64,000 nucleotides of DNA from Desulfocurvus vexinensis DSM 17965 (GCF_000519125.1 NZ_JAEX01000007.1:62001-126000), one strand, 5' to 3'. Positions 17,686-29,724 are shown, counted from the first letter of the stretch. Made by a program: numbers and translations. The notes: generated by a model not told the origin, from the letters alone.

Positions 17686-19145
17686 TTGGCGTCCTCCCTG
17701 CCGGGCAGGGTGATGGAGAACTGCGCCCCGCCGCCCTCGCCGGGTTTGACCGTGATCCATCCGCCGTGCTCCTCGACGATGCGCCGGGCGATGGCCAGGC
17801 CCAGGCCGGTACCCTCCTCCTTGGAGCTGAAAAAGGGCTGGAAGACCTTGTCGCGCAGGGCGGCGGGGATGCCCGGGCCCGTGTCGGCCACGCGCACCAC
17901 CACCACGCTGCCCATGGGGTCCACGTAGCCCGGCTCCACGGAGATGGCGATGCGCCCGCCCCCGGGCATGGCCTCGCAGGCGTTGACCAGCAGGTTCACC
18001 AGCACCTCCTTGATCTGCTCGGGGTCGGCGATGACCGGGCGCAGGTCCGCCGGGGCCTTGAGATCCACCTCCACGCCGTAGGACTCCAGGCGGTGGCGCA
18101 TGAGGGTCAGGGCGCTGTGCACGATCTCCACGGGGCTGACCTGCTGCTTGCGCAGCTTGGCCGGGCGGGAGAAGTCCAGGAAATTCCTGGCGATGGCGTC
18201 GATATGCCCGATCTCCTCGGTGATGACCTCGAAGTCCTCGCGCTGCTCCTCGCTCAGGCGCAGGCTGCGGCCCAGGGAGAACAGGCGGATCTTCACCGAG
18301 GTCAGCGGGTTGCGGATGCTGTGGGCCACGCTGGCGGCCAGCTTGCCGGTCAGCGCCCACCGCTCGCTCTGCACCAGGTGTTCGCGGCTTTCCTCCAGCT
18401 TGTGCCGCGTGGTGCCCACGTCCTGGATCAGGGCCCGCACGCGCCGGCCCAGGGCGGTGATCTCGTTGCCCTGGCCGCGCGCCGTGAGGTCCATGGCCTC
18501 GGCCAGGTTGTGGATGGGCCGCAGCACGTGGCACACCAGCACGTAGGCCAGCACGCCCGCCAGGGTCAGGGCCACGGGCATGAAGCCCAGGGCCGCACCC
18601 CGGACCACGGCCATGCGCTGGCGGCTGGCGTGGGCCGCCTCGCGCATCCGGCCCTCGTGCAGCGCGCGGTGCTCCCGGCACAGCAGGTGGACCTGGGCGT
18701 ACTGGCCGCGCACCTCGCGGTGCAGCGCGGTGCCCTCCTCGCGCCGCCCGGCACGGTAGAGGTCCAGCACCTGGTCGCGGGCCTGGACGTAGTGCAGGTA
18801 GCGCGACTCGATCTCGCCCACCAGCGTCTGGGCCTCGGCGTCGGGGGCCAGGGTCCGGGCCCGGGCCAGCAGGGCCTCGAACCCGGCGCGGCTGCGTTCC
18901 AGCTGGGCGAGCCACTCGGGGTCGGCGTCCAGGAAATAGTAGGTGACCAGGCCGCGCTGCTCCAGCAGGGCCTCGGCCAGCAGCCCGGCGGTCTCGTAGG
19001 CCACGAAGTCGCGGTCCAGCACGTCCGACAGCAGCGAGTCGGCCTTGTGGGCGTACCACAGGACCATGGCCCCACCGGCCAGGGCCACGGCCATGATGGC
19101 CGCCAGCAGCGAAAAGATATGCACACGCAGGGACAAGCGGGCCAT
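17670..19145 (-). CDS. Membrane sensor histidine kinase (NtrB-like output)
   Basis: This 491-residue kinase starts at ATG 19145, preceded by GGAGGTG; longer starts run through sequence without kinase features. Membrane segments lie at about 9-31 and 184-206, enclosing a ~150-residue helical periplasmic sensor region rich in Glu, Arg and Leu that looks like a four-helix bundle. A HAMP linker follows (about 207-258). The phospho-acceptor His275 is in VAHSIRNPLTS, the N-box is NLLVNACEAMPGGG, and G-boxes are VADTGPGIP and EEGTGLGLAI. The HSIRNPL form is typical of NtrB-like partners of sigma-54 activators. The stimulus is unknown. Confidence 0.92.
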   Translation of the reverse strand: MARLSLRVHIFSLLAAIMAVALAGGAMVLWYAHKADSLLSDVLDRDFVAYETAGLLAEALLEQRGLVTYYFLDADPEWLAQLERSRAGFEALLARARTLAPDAEAQTLVGEIESRYLHYVQARDQVLDLYRAGRREEGTALHREVRGQYAQVHLLCREHRALHEGRMREAAHASRQRMAVVRGAALGFMPVALTLAGVLAYVLVCHVLRPIHNLAEAMDLTARGQGNEITALGRRVRALIQDVGTTRHKLEESREHLVQSERWALTGKLAASVAHSIRNPLTSVKIRLFSLGRSLRLSEEQREDFEVITEEIGHIDAIARNFLDFSRPAKLRKQQVSPVEIVHSALTLMRHRLESYGVEVDLKAPADLRPVIADPEQIKEVLVNLLVNACEAMPGGGRIAISVEPGYVDPMGSVVVVRVADTGPGIPAALRDKVFQPFFSSKEEGTGLGLAIARRIVEEHGGWITVKPGEGGGAQFSITLPGREDAKWHRS

Positions 19146-19425
19146 GGGACGCGGCACCTCCGGCCCCAGGCGTCGGGCCCGGGGCTGGGCCATCAAACCC
19201 GCAACAGGCGGCCATTGCAAGGGGAATCTCGCCGCGCCGGGGCCGGGCGGCGCAGCAAGGCGGGGCCGGGGCGCCCGGACCCTGGCGGGCCCGGGGGCCA
19301 AACCGGCGGCGGGGCATGGGCGGGCCACCAGCGGCCCCCGAGGCGCAGGAAACACGAAGCCCTCCCCGCCATGCCTGCGCGGGAAGGGCCGTTTCATTCA
19401 GGAAGTGCACAATGATTTCAGAAGG
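19146..19425. other. Intergenic region with a weak hairpin
   Basis: This GC-rich stretch lies upstream of the histidine kinase and downstream of tRNA-Sec (both minus strand). An imperfect hairpin at 19359-19390 (GCCCTCCCCGC pairing with GCGGGAAGGGC, one mismatch) may end the tRNA-Sec transcript. Nothing else is evident. Confidence 0.4.
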
Positions 19426-19519
19426 TGGCGGAAGCGTATAGGAGTCGAACCTACCTGCGGGGGTAAGCCCGCACACTGGTTTTGAAGACCAGGCGCCACA
19501 CCGGTGACGAAACGCTTCC
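19426..19519 (-). tRNA. selC: tRNA-Sec (anticodon TCA)
   Basis: On the minus strand the gene begins GGAAGCGT and ends ACGCTTCC-G-CCA, giving the 8 bp acceptor stem special to bacterial selenocysteine tRNA. The anticodon stem-loop is CTGGTCTTCAAAACCAG with TCA as the anticodon, read at UGA. A long extra arm (GTGCGGGC with its complement) and a TTCGACTCC T-loop follow. The length is 94 bases with an encoded CCA end. Its presence shows that the organism inserts selenocysteine, which fits sulfate reducers with selenium-dependent formate dehydrogenases and hydrogenases. No selA, selB, selD or obvious selenoprotein gene lies in the window. Confidence 0.95.
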
Positions 19520-19534
19520 ACGCCGGGAAACGCC

Positions 19535-19563
19535 TGTCTAGCAGGTGCGGCGGGCTTGGGCAA
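19535..19563 (-). promoter_or_regulatory. Promoter of tRNA-Sec
   Basis: On the minus strand TTGCCC (19558-19563) and TAGACA (19535-19540) are 17 bases apart and the -10 box is 15 bases before the tRNA 5' end. Confidence 0.5.
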
Positions 19564-19899
19564 GGGGCGGCGGCCTGCGCACGGTCCGGCACCGGGCGCG
19601 GCGATGCAGCGCGCGGCGGCCCTCCCCGCGCGCGCCAGCCTCACCCTGCCTTCCCCGCGCCGCGCCAGCCCCAACCACCCCGCGCCCATCCGCCGCCCGC
19701 CCGCGCCGCACCCGCCCCCACCCTTTGCGTGGACAGGGCAAGGCCGCTGTGGTAGTTGAAATTCTGGGCCGCCACGGCTGGCGCGAAGCCGCCGCAAAAT
19801 GCGCAGCCCGCCATTGCCTGCCCCCGCCCGGGGACTTATAGTCACCCGACCGGGGCCCCGCGCCCCCTCCCGACGAGCGCACAACGAGGAGCAGACGCC
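19564..19899. other. Intergenic region before ftsH
   Basis: About 330 bases lie between the tRNA-Sec promoter and the ftsH start, mostly low-complexity GC sequence with runs of CGCCC. A ribosome site ACGAGGA is at 19884-19890. I see no further gene. Confidence 0.4.
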
Positions 19900-22086
<2,187 letters not shown>

Positions 22087-22089
22087 GCC

Positions 22090-23001
22090 ATGCAGGAGCG
22101 CATCTTCTGGAACGTGATCGGGGGACGGGTCCTTGGCCCGGCCCCCTTTTTCGTGGTCGGCATCGTCAACGTCACGCCGGATTCGTTCTTCGACGGCGGG
22201 GCCCATGACGACCCGACCTCGGCGGCTGCCCACGGCAGGCGCCTGCTGGACGAGGGCGCCGCAGTGCTCGACGTGGGCGGCGAATCCACCCGCCCGGGGG
22301 CCCAGGCCGTGCCCGCCAGCCAGGAGCTGGCCCGGGTGCTGCCCGTGGTGCGCGAGCTGGCCGCACACATCGCCCGGACCCAGGACCTCGCCGCCGGGCC
22401 CGCCGCCGTGGTCTCGGTGGACACCTTCAAGGCCGAGGTGGCCGCCGCCTGCCTGGAGGCCGGGGCCGCCGTGGTCAACGACATCTCGGCCTGCCGCTTC
22501 GACCCCGCCCTGCTGGACGTGCTCGGGCAGTACAAGCCCGGCTACGTGCTCATGCACAGCCTGGGCCGCCCGGACGCCATGCAGCAGGACCCGCGCTACG
22601 CCAACGTGGTCCACGACATCATCGCCTTCTTCGAGGAACGCCTGCGCGCCCTGACCGCCGCAGGCCTGCCCGAAGACAACATCGTCATCGACCCCGGCAT
22701 CGGCTTCGGCAAGACCCTGGAGCACAACCTGGAGATCCTGCGCAATATCGAGGCCTTCGGCGTGCTGGGCCTGCCGCTGTACGTGGGGCTGTCCAACAAG
22801 TCCATGTTCCAGCACCTGCTCGGCCTGCCCCTGGGGGAGCGCGCCTGGCCCACCCAGGCCGCCGTGGCCGTGCTGGCCTCGCGCGGGGTGCGCATCCACC
22901 GCGTCCACGACGTGGCCCGCACGGTGCAGACCCTCACCGTGGCCGAGGCGCTGCGAAACCGCCAGGGGCCAGCGCCCCGGCCCGGAGGGCTCCTCCCGTG
23001 A
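22090..23001 (+). CDS. folP: Dihydropteroate synthase
   Basis: This 303-residue enzyme joins p-aminobenzoate to hydroxymethyl-dihydropterin pyrophosphate in folate synthesis. Family motifs are clear: FFVVGIVNVTPDSFFDGG near the start, the GESTRPGA loop, VVNDISACRFDP and DPGIGFGKTLEHN. It starts 3 bases after the ftsH stop and its own stop overlaps the start of cdaA, so it is part of the same transcript. The ftsH-folP-cdaA-glmM order is a known arrangement in several bacterial lineages. No anomaly seen. Confidence 0.94.
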   Translation: MQERIFWNVIGGRVLGPAPFFVVGIVNVTPDSFFDGGAHDDPTSAAAHGRRLLDEGAAVLDVGGESTRPGAQAVPASQELARVLPVVRELAAHIARTQDLAAGPAAVVSVDTFKAEVAAACLEAGAAVVNDISACRFDPALLDVLGQYKPGYVLMHSLGRPDAMQQDPRYANVVHDIIAFFEERLRALTAAGLPEDNIVIDPGIGFGKTLEHNLEILRNIEAFGVLGLPLYVGLSNKSMFQHLLGLPLGERAWPTQAAVAVLASRGVRIHRVHDVARTVQTLTVAEALRNRQGPAPRPGGLLP

Positions 23002-23750
23002 TCGACCTCGGCTGGCTGCGCATCTCCTGGCGCGAGATCGTGGACATCGCGCTGGTGGCCTTCATCTTCTACCGGCTGATCCTGCTCATCCGGGGCACCC
23101 GGGCGCTGTCGGTGCTCTGGGGGCTGTTGCTGGTGGCCGTGGTCTACTACCTCTCCGAGGTCTTCGGCCTGCTGACCCTCAACTGGCTTTTGGCCAACTT
23201 CCTGGGCTCCATCTTCCTGGTGGTCATCATCCTGTTCCAGGGCGACATCCGCAACGCCCTGTCGCAGGTGGGGGCGGGGCGGCTGTGGCGCAAGCGGCCC
23301 AGCGTGGCCGACGAGGTCTTCGACCAGCTCGTCACCGCCATGCTCGACATGGCCCGGCGGCACATCGGCGCCCTGGTGGTCATCGAGAAGAACGTACCCC
23401 TGGGCGACCTCACCGAGCGCGGGGTGACCCTGGACGCCCGCCTGTCGCGCGACCTGCTGCTGACCATCTTCCAGACCGACACGCCCCTGCACGACGGGGC
23501 CGTGCTGCTGCGCGCCGGGCGGGTGCTGGCGGCGGGCTGCATCCTGCCCCTGGCCTCGGGCGTGCGCCAGAAATCGACCTTCGGCACGCGCCACCGCGCG
23601 GCCATTGGCATCACCGAGGAAACCGACGCCGTGGCCGTGGTCGTCTCCGAGGAGCGCGGCGAGGTGTCCATAGCCATCGGCGGGCGGCTCACCGCCGCCC
23701 TGGACGAGGTGCGCCTGCGCCGCGTCCTCAAACGGGCCTGGGAGAAGTAG
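22998..23750 (+). CDS. cdaA: Diadenylate cyclase CdaA (c-di-AMP synthase)
   Basis: This 250-residue membrane enzyme makes c-di-AMP from two ATP. It begins with a GTG that shares bases with the folP stop (GTGA). Three membrane helices span about residues 14-80, followed by the DAC domain. The catalytic DGA triad is at 166-168 (LHDGAVLLRAGR) and RHR at 198-200 (FGTRHRAAIG); both are intact. The regulator CdaR and phosphoglucosamine mutase GlmM, which bind and modulate CdaA in Gram-positive bacteria, follow directly. The c-di-AMP hydrolase PgpH is encoded at 45.6-48.1 kb. Confidence 0.94.
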   Translation: MIDLGWLRISWREIVDIALVAFIFYRLILLIRGTRALSVLWGLLLVAVVYYLSEVFGLLTLNWLLANFLGSIFLVVIILFQGDIRNALSQVGAGRLWRKRPSVADEVFDQLVTAMLDMARRHIGALVVIEKNVPLGDLTERGVTLDARLSRDLLLTIFQTDTPLHDGAVLLRAGRVLAAGCILPLASGVRQKSTFGTRHRAAIGITEETDAVAVVVSEERGEVSIAIGGRLTAALDEVRLRRVLKRAWEK

Positions 23751-23753
23751 GCC

Positions 23754-24656
23754 ATGCTGCGCAACTGGCAATACCGGCTGATGGCCCTGGCCCTGGCCCT
23801 GGCCTGCTGGTACATCGTCACGGGCCGCGAGAAGGTCCAGACCGTGGTGGAGATGCCCGTGGAGGTCGTGGGCGCCCGGCCCGACATGCTCGTGCTGGGC
23901 GGCATGGCCGACAAGATCGCCGTGCGCGTGCGCGGGCCCCGGGCCCTGGTGCGCCGCCTCGAAGAACGGCGCCCGGCCTATTCCCTGGACCTGTCCGGCC
24001 TGGAGCCCGGCGAGACGACGATTCCCTTCGAGGCCGAGAACGTCCCGCTGTCCATGGCCCTGGAAGTGGTGGCCATCGACCCCCCGGGCGTGACCCTGAC
24101 GGCGGACCGGCTCATGGAACGCGAGCTGCCCGTGCGTCCGGTCTGGACCGGCGCCCCCGGCAAGGACTACGAGCTGGTGGCGGCCACCGCGCTGCCCGCG
24201 GAGGTGCGCGTGCGCGGGCCCATGGCCGCGGTGTCCAAGCTCGAGGAGCTGGCCACCCGCGAGGTGGCCGTGAACGCCACCGGCCAGGGCGAGCACGTGG
24301 TGCGCGCCGAGCTGGACCTGCCCCGGGGCCTGTCCGCCGAGCCCTCGGCGGTGCGCGTGGCGGTGGAATTCGCCGTCAAGCGCAAGAGCATCTGGCTCAA
24401 GCTGCCCGTGCGGGTGCTGCCCGAAACCCTGGAAGGCGTGGACGCGTCACCGTCCACCGTGCAGGTGCGCGCCCTGGTGCCGCTGCCGCTGGCGCGCGCG
24501 CAGGACCTCGCCGAGCAGTGCATGGCCTACGTTTTGCCGCCCTCGGGCCTGGAGCCAGGCACGCACCAGATGCCCGTGCGCATCAAGCTGCCCGACGGCT
24601 GCACCCTGGAAAAGGTGGCCCCCGAAACACTGGAAGTCAGGGTCAAAAAGAAGTAG
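23754..24656 (+). CDS. cdaR: CdaR-like YbbR-domain regulator of CdaA
   Basis: This 300-residue protein has one N-terminal membrane segment (residues 6-21, LMALALALACWYIV) followed by YbbR repeats, seen as recurrent blocks such as VVEMPVEVVGARPDMLVLGG, VRVRGP and LPAEVRVRGPM. YbbR domains sit outside the membrane and, in Firmicutes, bind CdaA and tune c-di-AMP output. It starts 3 bases after cdaA and precedes glmM, the classic cdaA-cdaR-glmM order. A regulatory role here is inferred from that context; the sequence shows no catalytic motif. Confidence 0.88.
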   Translation: MLRNWQYRLMALALALACWYIVTGREKVQTVVEMPVEVVGARPDMLVLGGMADKIAVRVRGPRALVRRLEERRPAYSLDLSGLEPGETTIPFEAENVPLSMALEVVAIDPPGVTLTADRLMERELPVRPVWTGAPGKDYELVAATALPAEVRVRGPMAAVSKLEELATREVAVNATGQGEHVVRAELDLPRGLSAEPSAVRVAVEFAVKRKSIWLKLPVRVLPETLEGVDASPSTVQVRALVPLPLARAQDLAEQCMAYVLPPSGLEPGTHQMPVRIKLPDGCTLEKVAPETLEVRVKKK

Positions 24657-24722
24657 CATCGCGCCTCGCTTTTCACGATCTTCCCGCCAATGGCGCGGCA
24701 TATTTGCGTATCGAGAGGAACA

Positions 24723-26075
24723 ATGGTCAAACGCTTCTTCGGCACCGACGGGTTGCGCGGCAGGGTCAACGAGTTCCCCATGCTGCCCGAGACGGTCCTG
24801 CGCCTGGGCCTGGCCGCCGGGCAGTATTTCCGCAACGGCAAGAAACGCCACAAGGTGCTCATCGGCAAGGACACGCGCATCTCCGGCTACATCTTCGAGA
24901 CGGCCCTGACCTCGGGGCTGTGCGCCGCGGGCATGGACGTGATGCTCGTGGGCCCCATGCCCACCCCGGCCATCTCGTTTCTCACGCGCAGCATGCGCTG
25001 CGACCTGGGCGTGGTCATCTCCGCCTCGCACAACCCCTACTACGACAACGGCATCAAGTTCTTCGACAGCCAGGGCTACAAGCTGCCCGACGCCGTGGAG
25101 GACGAGATCGCCGACCTGGTGCTGGACCCCTGCGCCGACTGGGACTACCCGCCCCAGGACCGCGTGGGCAAGACCGCCCGCGTGGTGGACAGCATGGGCC
25201 GCTACGTGGTGACCCTCAAGCACACCTTCCCGGCGGACCGGACCCTGGACGGCGTGAAGATCGTGCTCGACTGCGCCCACGGCGCCACCTACCGCGTGGC
25301 GCCCATGGTCCTGGGCGAGCTGGGGGCCGAGGTGGTGGCCATGGGCGTCTCGCCCGACGGCACCAACATCAACGAGGGCTGCGGCTCGCTGCACCCCGAC
25401 AAGGTCGCCGCGCGCGTGGTGGCCGAGGGCGCGGACATCGGCCTGGCCCTGGACGGCGACGGCGACCGGCTCATCGTGGTGGACGAGAAGGGCACCGTGC
25501 TCGACGGCGACCAGATCATGGCCCTGTGCGCCCTGGACAAGATGGAGCGCGGGGCCCTGTGCGGCAACCTGCTCGTGGCCACGGTGATGAGCAACATGGC
25601 CCTGGAGGTCTTCATGCGCGAGCACGGCGGCAGGCTGCTGCGCACGCCCGTGGGCGACCGCTACGTGGCCGAGGCCATGCGCCGCGAGGGCGCGGTGCTG
25701 GGCGGCGAGCAGTCCGGGCACCTGATCTTCTCCAACTACTCCACCACCGGCGACGGCATCCTGGCCGCGCTGCAACTGCTGCGCATCATGATCGCGCGCC
25801 AGCGGCCCCTGTCGGAACTGGCGGGCCTGCTCACGCCCTACCCCCAGGTGCTGGTCAACGTGCCCGTGGCGGGCAAGCGCGCCTTCGAGGAGCTGCCCGA
25901 GCTCATGGACGCCGTAGCCCAGGCCGAGGCCGAGCTGGCCGGGCGCGGGCGCGTGCTGCTGCGCTACTCCGGCACCGAGGCCAAGGCCCGGGTCATGGTC
26001 GAGGGCCAGGACACCGTCCAGGTGCGCGCCCTGGCCGACGCCCTGGCCGAAGTGGTCCGCCGGGTCTTGAATTAA
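24723..26075 (+). CDS. glmM: Phosphoglucosamine mutase
   Basis: This 450-residue enzyme converts glucosamine 6-phosphate to glucosamine 1-phosphate for peptidoglycan and LPS. The start ATG 24723 follows GAGAGGA and gives the family N-terminus [16 protein letters not shown]. The active-site phosphoserine is Ser102 in [18 protein letters not shown], the metal loop is DGDGDRL, the sugar-binding loop is GGEQSGH and the phosphate-binding loop is [12 protein letters not shown]. Length and all motifs are standard. In other bacteria GlmM also represses CdaA by direct binding. Confidence 0.96.
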   Translation: MVKRFFGTDGLRGRVNEFPMLPETVLRLGLAAGQYFRNGKKRHKVLIGKDTRISGYIFETALTSGLCAAGMDVMLVGPMPTPAISFLTRSMRCDLGVVISASHNPYYDNGIKFFDSQGYKLPDAVEDEIADLVLDPCADWDYPPQDRVGKTARVVDSMGRYVVTLKHTFPADRTLDGVKIVLDCAHGATYRVAPMVLGELGAEVVAMGVSPDGTNINEGCGSLHPDKVAARVVAEGADIGLALDGDGDRLIVVDEKGTVLDGDQIMALCALDKMERGALCGNLLVATVMSNMALEVFMREHGGRLLRTPVGDRYVAEAMRREGAVLGGEQSGHLIFSNYSTTGDGILAALQLLRIMIARQRPLSELAGLLTPYPQVLVNVPVAGKRAFEELPELMDAVAQAEAELAGRGRVLLRYSGTEAKARVMVEGQDTVQVRALADALAEVVRRVLN

Positions 26076-26136
26076 CGGGCACTTGCGGTATCCTGGCCCC
26101 CAAGGCACCACGCACGCAGAACCAAGGAGACCGACC

Positions 26137-27006
26137 ATGAACATCCGCAAAGTCGTGATTCCCGTCGCGGGCTGGGGCACGCGCTCCCTGCCGGCCACCA
26201 AGAACGTCCCCAAGGAGCTGCTGCCCATCTACAAGAAGCCCGTGGTGCAGTACGTGGTCGAAGAGGCCATCAACACCGGCCTGACCGAGGTGGTCTTCAT
26301 CAACAACCAGACCAAGACCATCATCGAGGACCACTTCGACCACAACTGGGTGCTCGAAGAGCTGCTGGAGCGCAAGGGCAAGACCGAGCTGCTGGAGGAG
26401 ATCCGCGCCGTGGCCGAGATGGCCAGCATCATCTCCGTGCGCCAGAAGAAGCAGCTCGGCCTGGGCCACGCCGTGCTCTGCGCCCAGGGCGTCATCAACG
26501 ACGACCCCTTCGCGGTCATGGTCGGCGATGACCTGATGTTCGGCATGGAGCCGGGCATCAAGCAGCTGGTGGACGTGGCCAAGGCCGAGGGTCTTTCGGT
26601 GGTCGGCGTGGTCGAGGTGCCGCTCAACAAGGTGGACCGCTACGGCATCATCCAGGGCGAGGAGTACGCCCCGGGCATCTTCCGCGTGCGCCAGATGGTC
26701 GAGAAGCCCGCCGTGGCCGACGCGCCCTCGCGCATGGCCGTGGTCGGCCGCTACGTGCTCATGCCCGAGGTCTTCGACCACCTGCGCGGCCTGAAGCCCG
26801 GGGTGGGCGGCGAAATCCAGCTCACCGACGCCCTGGAGATCATGGCCAAGGAAGGGCGCCTGCTGGCCGTGCGCATGCGCGGGCGGCGCTTCGACGCGGG
26901 CGACTGGGCCGAATACCTGACGGCCAACATCTATTTCGCCTTGCAGGACGAGGAATTGCGCGACGATCTGGTGCGCAACCTCCAGGAACTGCTGTCCTGC
27001 AAGTAG
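26137..27006 (+). CDS. galU: UTP-glucose-1-phosphate uridylyltransferase
   Basis: This 289-residue enzyme makes UDP-glucose for surface polysaccharides and glycogen-linked metabolism. The start ATG 26137 has AAGGAGA upstream and gives MNIRKVVIPVAGWGTRSLPATK; the usual GxGTR nucleotide loop appears here as GWGTRSLPATKNVPKE, normal for GalU. LGLGHAVLCA, the metal Asp in MVGDDLMF and GGEIQLTDAL are present. It is the last gene of the ftsH cluster, 61 bases after glmM. No fault seen. Confidence 0.95.
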   Translation: MNIRKVVIPVAGWGTRSLPATKNVPKELLPIYKKPVVQYVVEEAINTGLTEVVFINNQTKTIIEDHFDHNWVLEELLERKGKTELLEEIRAVAEMASIISVRQKKQLGLGHAVLCAQGVINDDPFAVMVGDDLMFGMEPGIKQLVDVAKAEGLSVVGVVEVPLNKVDRYGIIQGEEYAPGIFRVRQMVEKPAVADAPSRMAVVGRYVLMPEVFDHLRGLKPGVGGEIQLTDALEIMAKEGRLLAVRMRGRRFDAGDWAEYLTANIYFALQDEELRDDLVRNLQELLSCK

Positions 27007-27204
27007 GCGGCCCCGGCCCGGCCCCCCGGGCCCGGCGCATCCAGGCCCCCGGCGCGGACGCCCCGCCCCCGGGGGCCTTGCCGTGCCGGGCCCGCCCGGC
27101 GCATGGCGCGCCCCGCCCCGGGCCTTGACGCGCCCCGGCCCCGGGGCGAGGATGCCCCAGGCGTCTCCCCAGCAACACGGCCCAGGCGACACGCCCCGGA
27201 AACC

Positions 27205-29616
27205 ATGACCCGACCGACGACCCCGACCCCCGGCGAGCCCGCGCGCGGCTACTGGCAGGTGGCCCTGCTGGGCGCGCCCTTTGCCGTCTACACCTACGCG
27301 GAGCCGCCGCACCTGCCGCCGGACACCTGGGCGGCGGGGCTGCGCGTGCTGGTGCCCGTGGGCGCGTCCACGCGCCTGGGCGCCCTGGTGCGCCGCCAGG
27401 ACACCCCGCCCGCCGACGTGCCCGAGGGCGTGCGCCTGCGCGACCTGCTCTGGCCCGTGGAGGCCGAACCGCTGCTGGGGCCGGACTACATGGCCCTGGC
27501 CGCCAACCTCGCCGCGCGGCAGATGGAGCCCGTGGGCCGCGTGCTGGACAACCTGCTGCCCCACGGGCTGCGCGCCCTGCGCGTGAGCTTCCGGGTCTTC
27601 GACCCGCGCTTTCCCGCGCGCCTGGGGGCCGGGGCCCTGGCGGCCCTGGCCGCCCGCGAGCCCGAAGCCCTGGCGGCCCTGGCCGCACTGTGGGCCCAGG
27701 GCCGGATGCGCGTATGCGCCGAGCGGCGCCATGAAAAGGAGCAGGAATACTGCACCGTGGCCCAGGACCCGCCCTGGCCCGTGCGCCCGGCGGCCAAGCG
27801 GCAGATGGACATCCTCGAATACCTCTGGGAGGCCGGGCCCGTGCCCCGGCCCCGGCTGGGCGAGGCCCTGGGCCCAGGCGCGGCCCAGGCCCTGAACCGC
27901 CTGGTGGCCATGGGCCTGGTGCGCATCGGCCCGGCCCCGGAATTCCACGAGCCCGAGGCCTGCGCCCTGGAGCCGGACGAGGCCCCGGGCGGCGGCGCGC
28001 CCGAGCTGACCCCCGAGCAGCACAGCGCCCTGGACGAGCTGACCCTGGCCCTGGGCCAGCCCGGCGGGCAGACCCGGCTGGTCTACGGCGTCACGGGCAG
28101 CGGCAAGACCCTGCTCTACCTGCGCCTGGCCGAGCGCGCGCTGGAGGCCGGGCGGGCGGTGCTGCTGCTGGCCCCGGAGGTGGCCCTGGCCTGCGCCCTG
28201 CACCGCGCGGCCACGGCGCATTTCCCGGGGCGCACGGTGCTGCTGCACCACGGCTACCAGAGCCCGGCGCGCCGCGAGCGGACCTTCACCGAGGTGGCGG
28301 CGGCGCGCGGGCCGCTGGTGGTGGTGGGCACGCGCTCGGCCCTGTTCCTGCCCCTGCGCGACCCCGGGCTGGTGGTGCTCGACGAGGAGCACGACGCGTC
28401 CTTCAAGCAGGAGGAGCGCCTGCCCTATCAGGCCAAGGAGGTGGCGCACTTCCTGGCCTCGCGCGCCGGGGGGCTGCTGGTGCTCGGCTCGGCCACGCCC
28501 GACGTGAAGACCTTCCACGCCGCGGCCCAGGGCGCCGTGGGCAAGGTGGTGCTGGGAACGCGCGTGGGCGGGCGCGCCCTGCCGCCCGTGGACCTGGTGG
28601 ACCTGCGGACCCGCCCGCCCGCCGAGGGGCCCTTCGCGGCGGTGACGGCCCGGGCCCTGCGCGACGCCGTGGCCGACGGCGACCAGGCCGTGATCCTGCT
28701 CAACCGCCGGGGCTACGCGCCGGTGATGTACTGCCTGGACTGCGGCAAGACCGCGCGCTGCGCCCAGTGCGACGTGGGCCTGACCTACCACAAGGCCCGC
28801 GAACGGCTGGTCTGCCACTACTGCGGCGGCGCCGAGCCCTTCCCCAAGGTCTGCGCCTGCGGCAGCTCCAACTGGCTGCCCATGGGCGAGGGCACCGAGA
28901 ACCTGGCCGAGGCCCTGGAACATCTGGTGCCCGGCGCGGGCGTGCTGCGGCTGGACCGCGACAGCACCCGCCGCCCCGGGCGCATGGAGGAAATCCTGGC
29001 CGACTTCGCGGCGGGCCGGGCCCAGGTGCTGGTGGGCACGCAGATGCTCTCCAAGGGCCACCACTTCCCGGGGGTCACGCTGGTGGCCGTGGTGGAAGGC
29101 GACCTGGGGCTCAACGTGCCCGACTACCGCGCCGCCGAGCGCATGTTCCAGCTCATGGTCCAGGTGGCCGGGCGCGCCGGGCGCGGCGACAAGCCGGGCC
29201 GCGTGCTCATCCAGACCCGCAGCCCCGAGCACTACTGCTGGAGCCATGTGCGCGCCAGCGACTACGAGGGCTTCTTCGCCCAGGAGCTGGAGCTGCGCCG
29301 CAAGTACGGCTACCCGCCCTTCACCAAGCTGGCGCTCTTGCGCATGAACTTCCCGGCGGACTACGCCCCCGGCCATGCGGCGGTGATGGAGCTGGCGCGG
29401 ACCCTGCCGGGCCTGGGCCTGCGCAGCGGCGTGCGCGTGCTCGGCCCCGCGCCCTCGCCCCTGGGCCTGTTGCGGGGCCGCAAGCGCTACCAGTGCCTGC
29501 TCAAGGCCCAGGACTGGCCCGCCGTGCGCACCTTGTACGCCGAAACCCGCCGCCACCTCGCCACCCACCCCAAGATCCGCACCAGCCTGGACCTGGACCC
29601 GGTGAGCATGCTGTAG
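27205..29616 (+). CDS. priA: Primosomal replication helicase PriA
   Basis: This 803-residue helicase restarts collapsed replication forks. I start it at ATG 27205; the frame is open to 27103, but those residues are Pro/Arg/Ala-rich and lack family character. The N-terminal DNA-binding part (YWQVALLGAPFAVYTY) is followed by a winged helix, a superfamily 2 helicase core with Walker A GVTGSGKTLLY and DEEH box VVLDEEHDASFKQEE, and the PriA zinc insertion whose eight cysteines fall in CLDCGKTARCAQC and CHYCGG ... VCACGSS. Helicase motifs V and VI are VGTQMLSKGHHFPGVTLV and QVAGRAGRGD. It stands alone after galU. Confidence 0.95.
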   Translation: MTRPTTPTPGEPARGYWQVALLGAPFAVYTYAEPPHLPPDTWAAGLRVLVPVGASTRLGALVRRQDTPPADVPEGVRLRDLLWPVEAEPLLGPDYMALAANLAARQMEPVGRVLDNLLPHGLRALRVSFRVFDPRFPARLGAGALAALAAREPEALAALAALWAQGRMRVCAERRHEKEQEYCTVAQDPPWPVRPAAKRQMDILEYLWEAGPVPRPRLGEALGPGAAQALNRLVAMGLVRIGPAPEFHEPEACALEPDEAPGGGAPELTPEQHSALDELTLALGQPGGQTRLVYGVTGSGKTLLYLRLAERALEAGRAVLLLAPEVALACALHRAATAHFPGRTVLLHHGYQSPARRERTFTEVAAARGPLVVVGTRSALFLPLRDPGLVVLDEEHDASFKQEERLPYQAKEVAHFLASRAGGLLVLGSATPDVKTFHAAAQGAVGKVVLGTRVGGRALPPVDLVDLRTRPPAEGPFAAVTARALRDAVADGDQAVILLNRRGYAPVMYCLDCGKTARCAQCDVGLTYHKARERLVCHYCGGAEPFPKVCACGSSNWLPMGEGTENLAEALEHLVPGAGVLRLDRDSTRRPGRMEEILADFAAGRAQVLVGTQMLSKGHHFPGVTLVAVVEGDLGLNVPDYRAAERMFQLMVQVAGRAGRGDKPGRVLIQTRSPEHYCWSHVRASDYEGFFAQELELRRKYGYPPFTKLALLRMNFPADYAPGHAAVMELARTLPGLGLRSGVRVLGPAPSPLGLLRGRKRYQCLLKAQDWPAVRTLYAETRRHLATHPKIRTSLDLDPVSML

Positions 29617-29724
29617 GACAATGCACGGGACAGGCCAGGCCCGCCCCCGCGCAGGGGGGGGCCTTCCCACACCATCGCGGACGCCCGGCAGGTACGGCGC
29701 CACCGCAAGCCAGGAGCGAACCCC

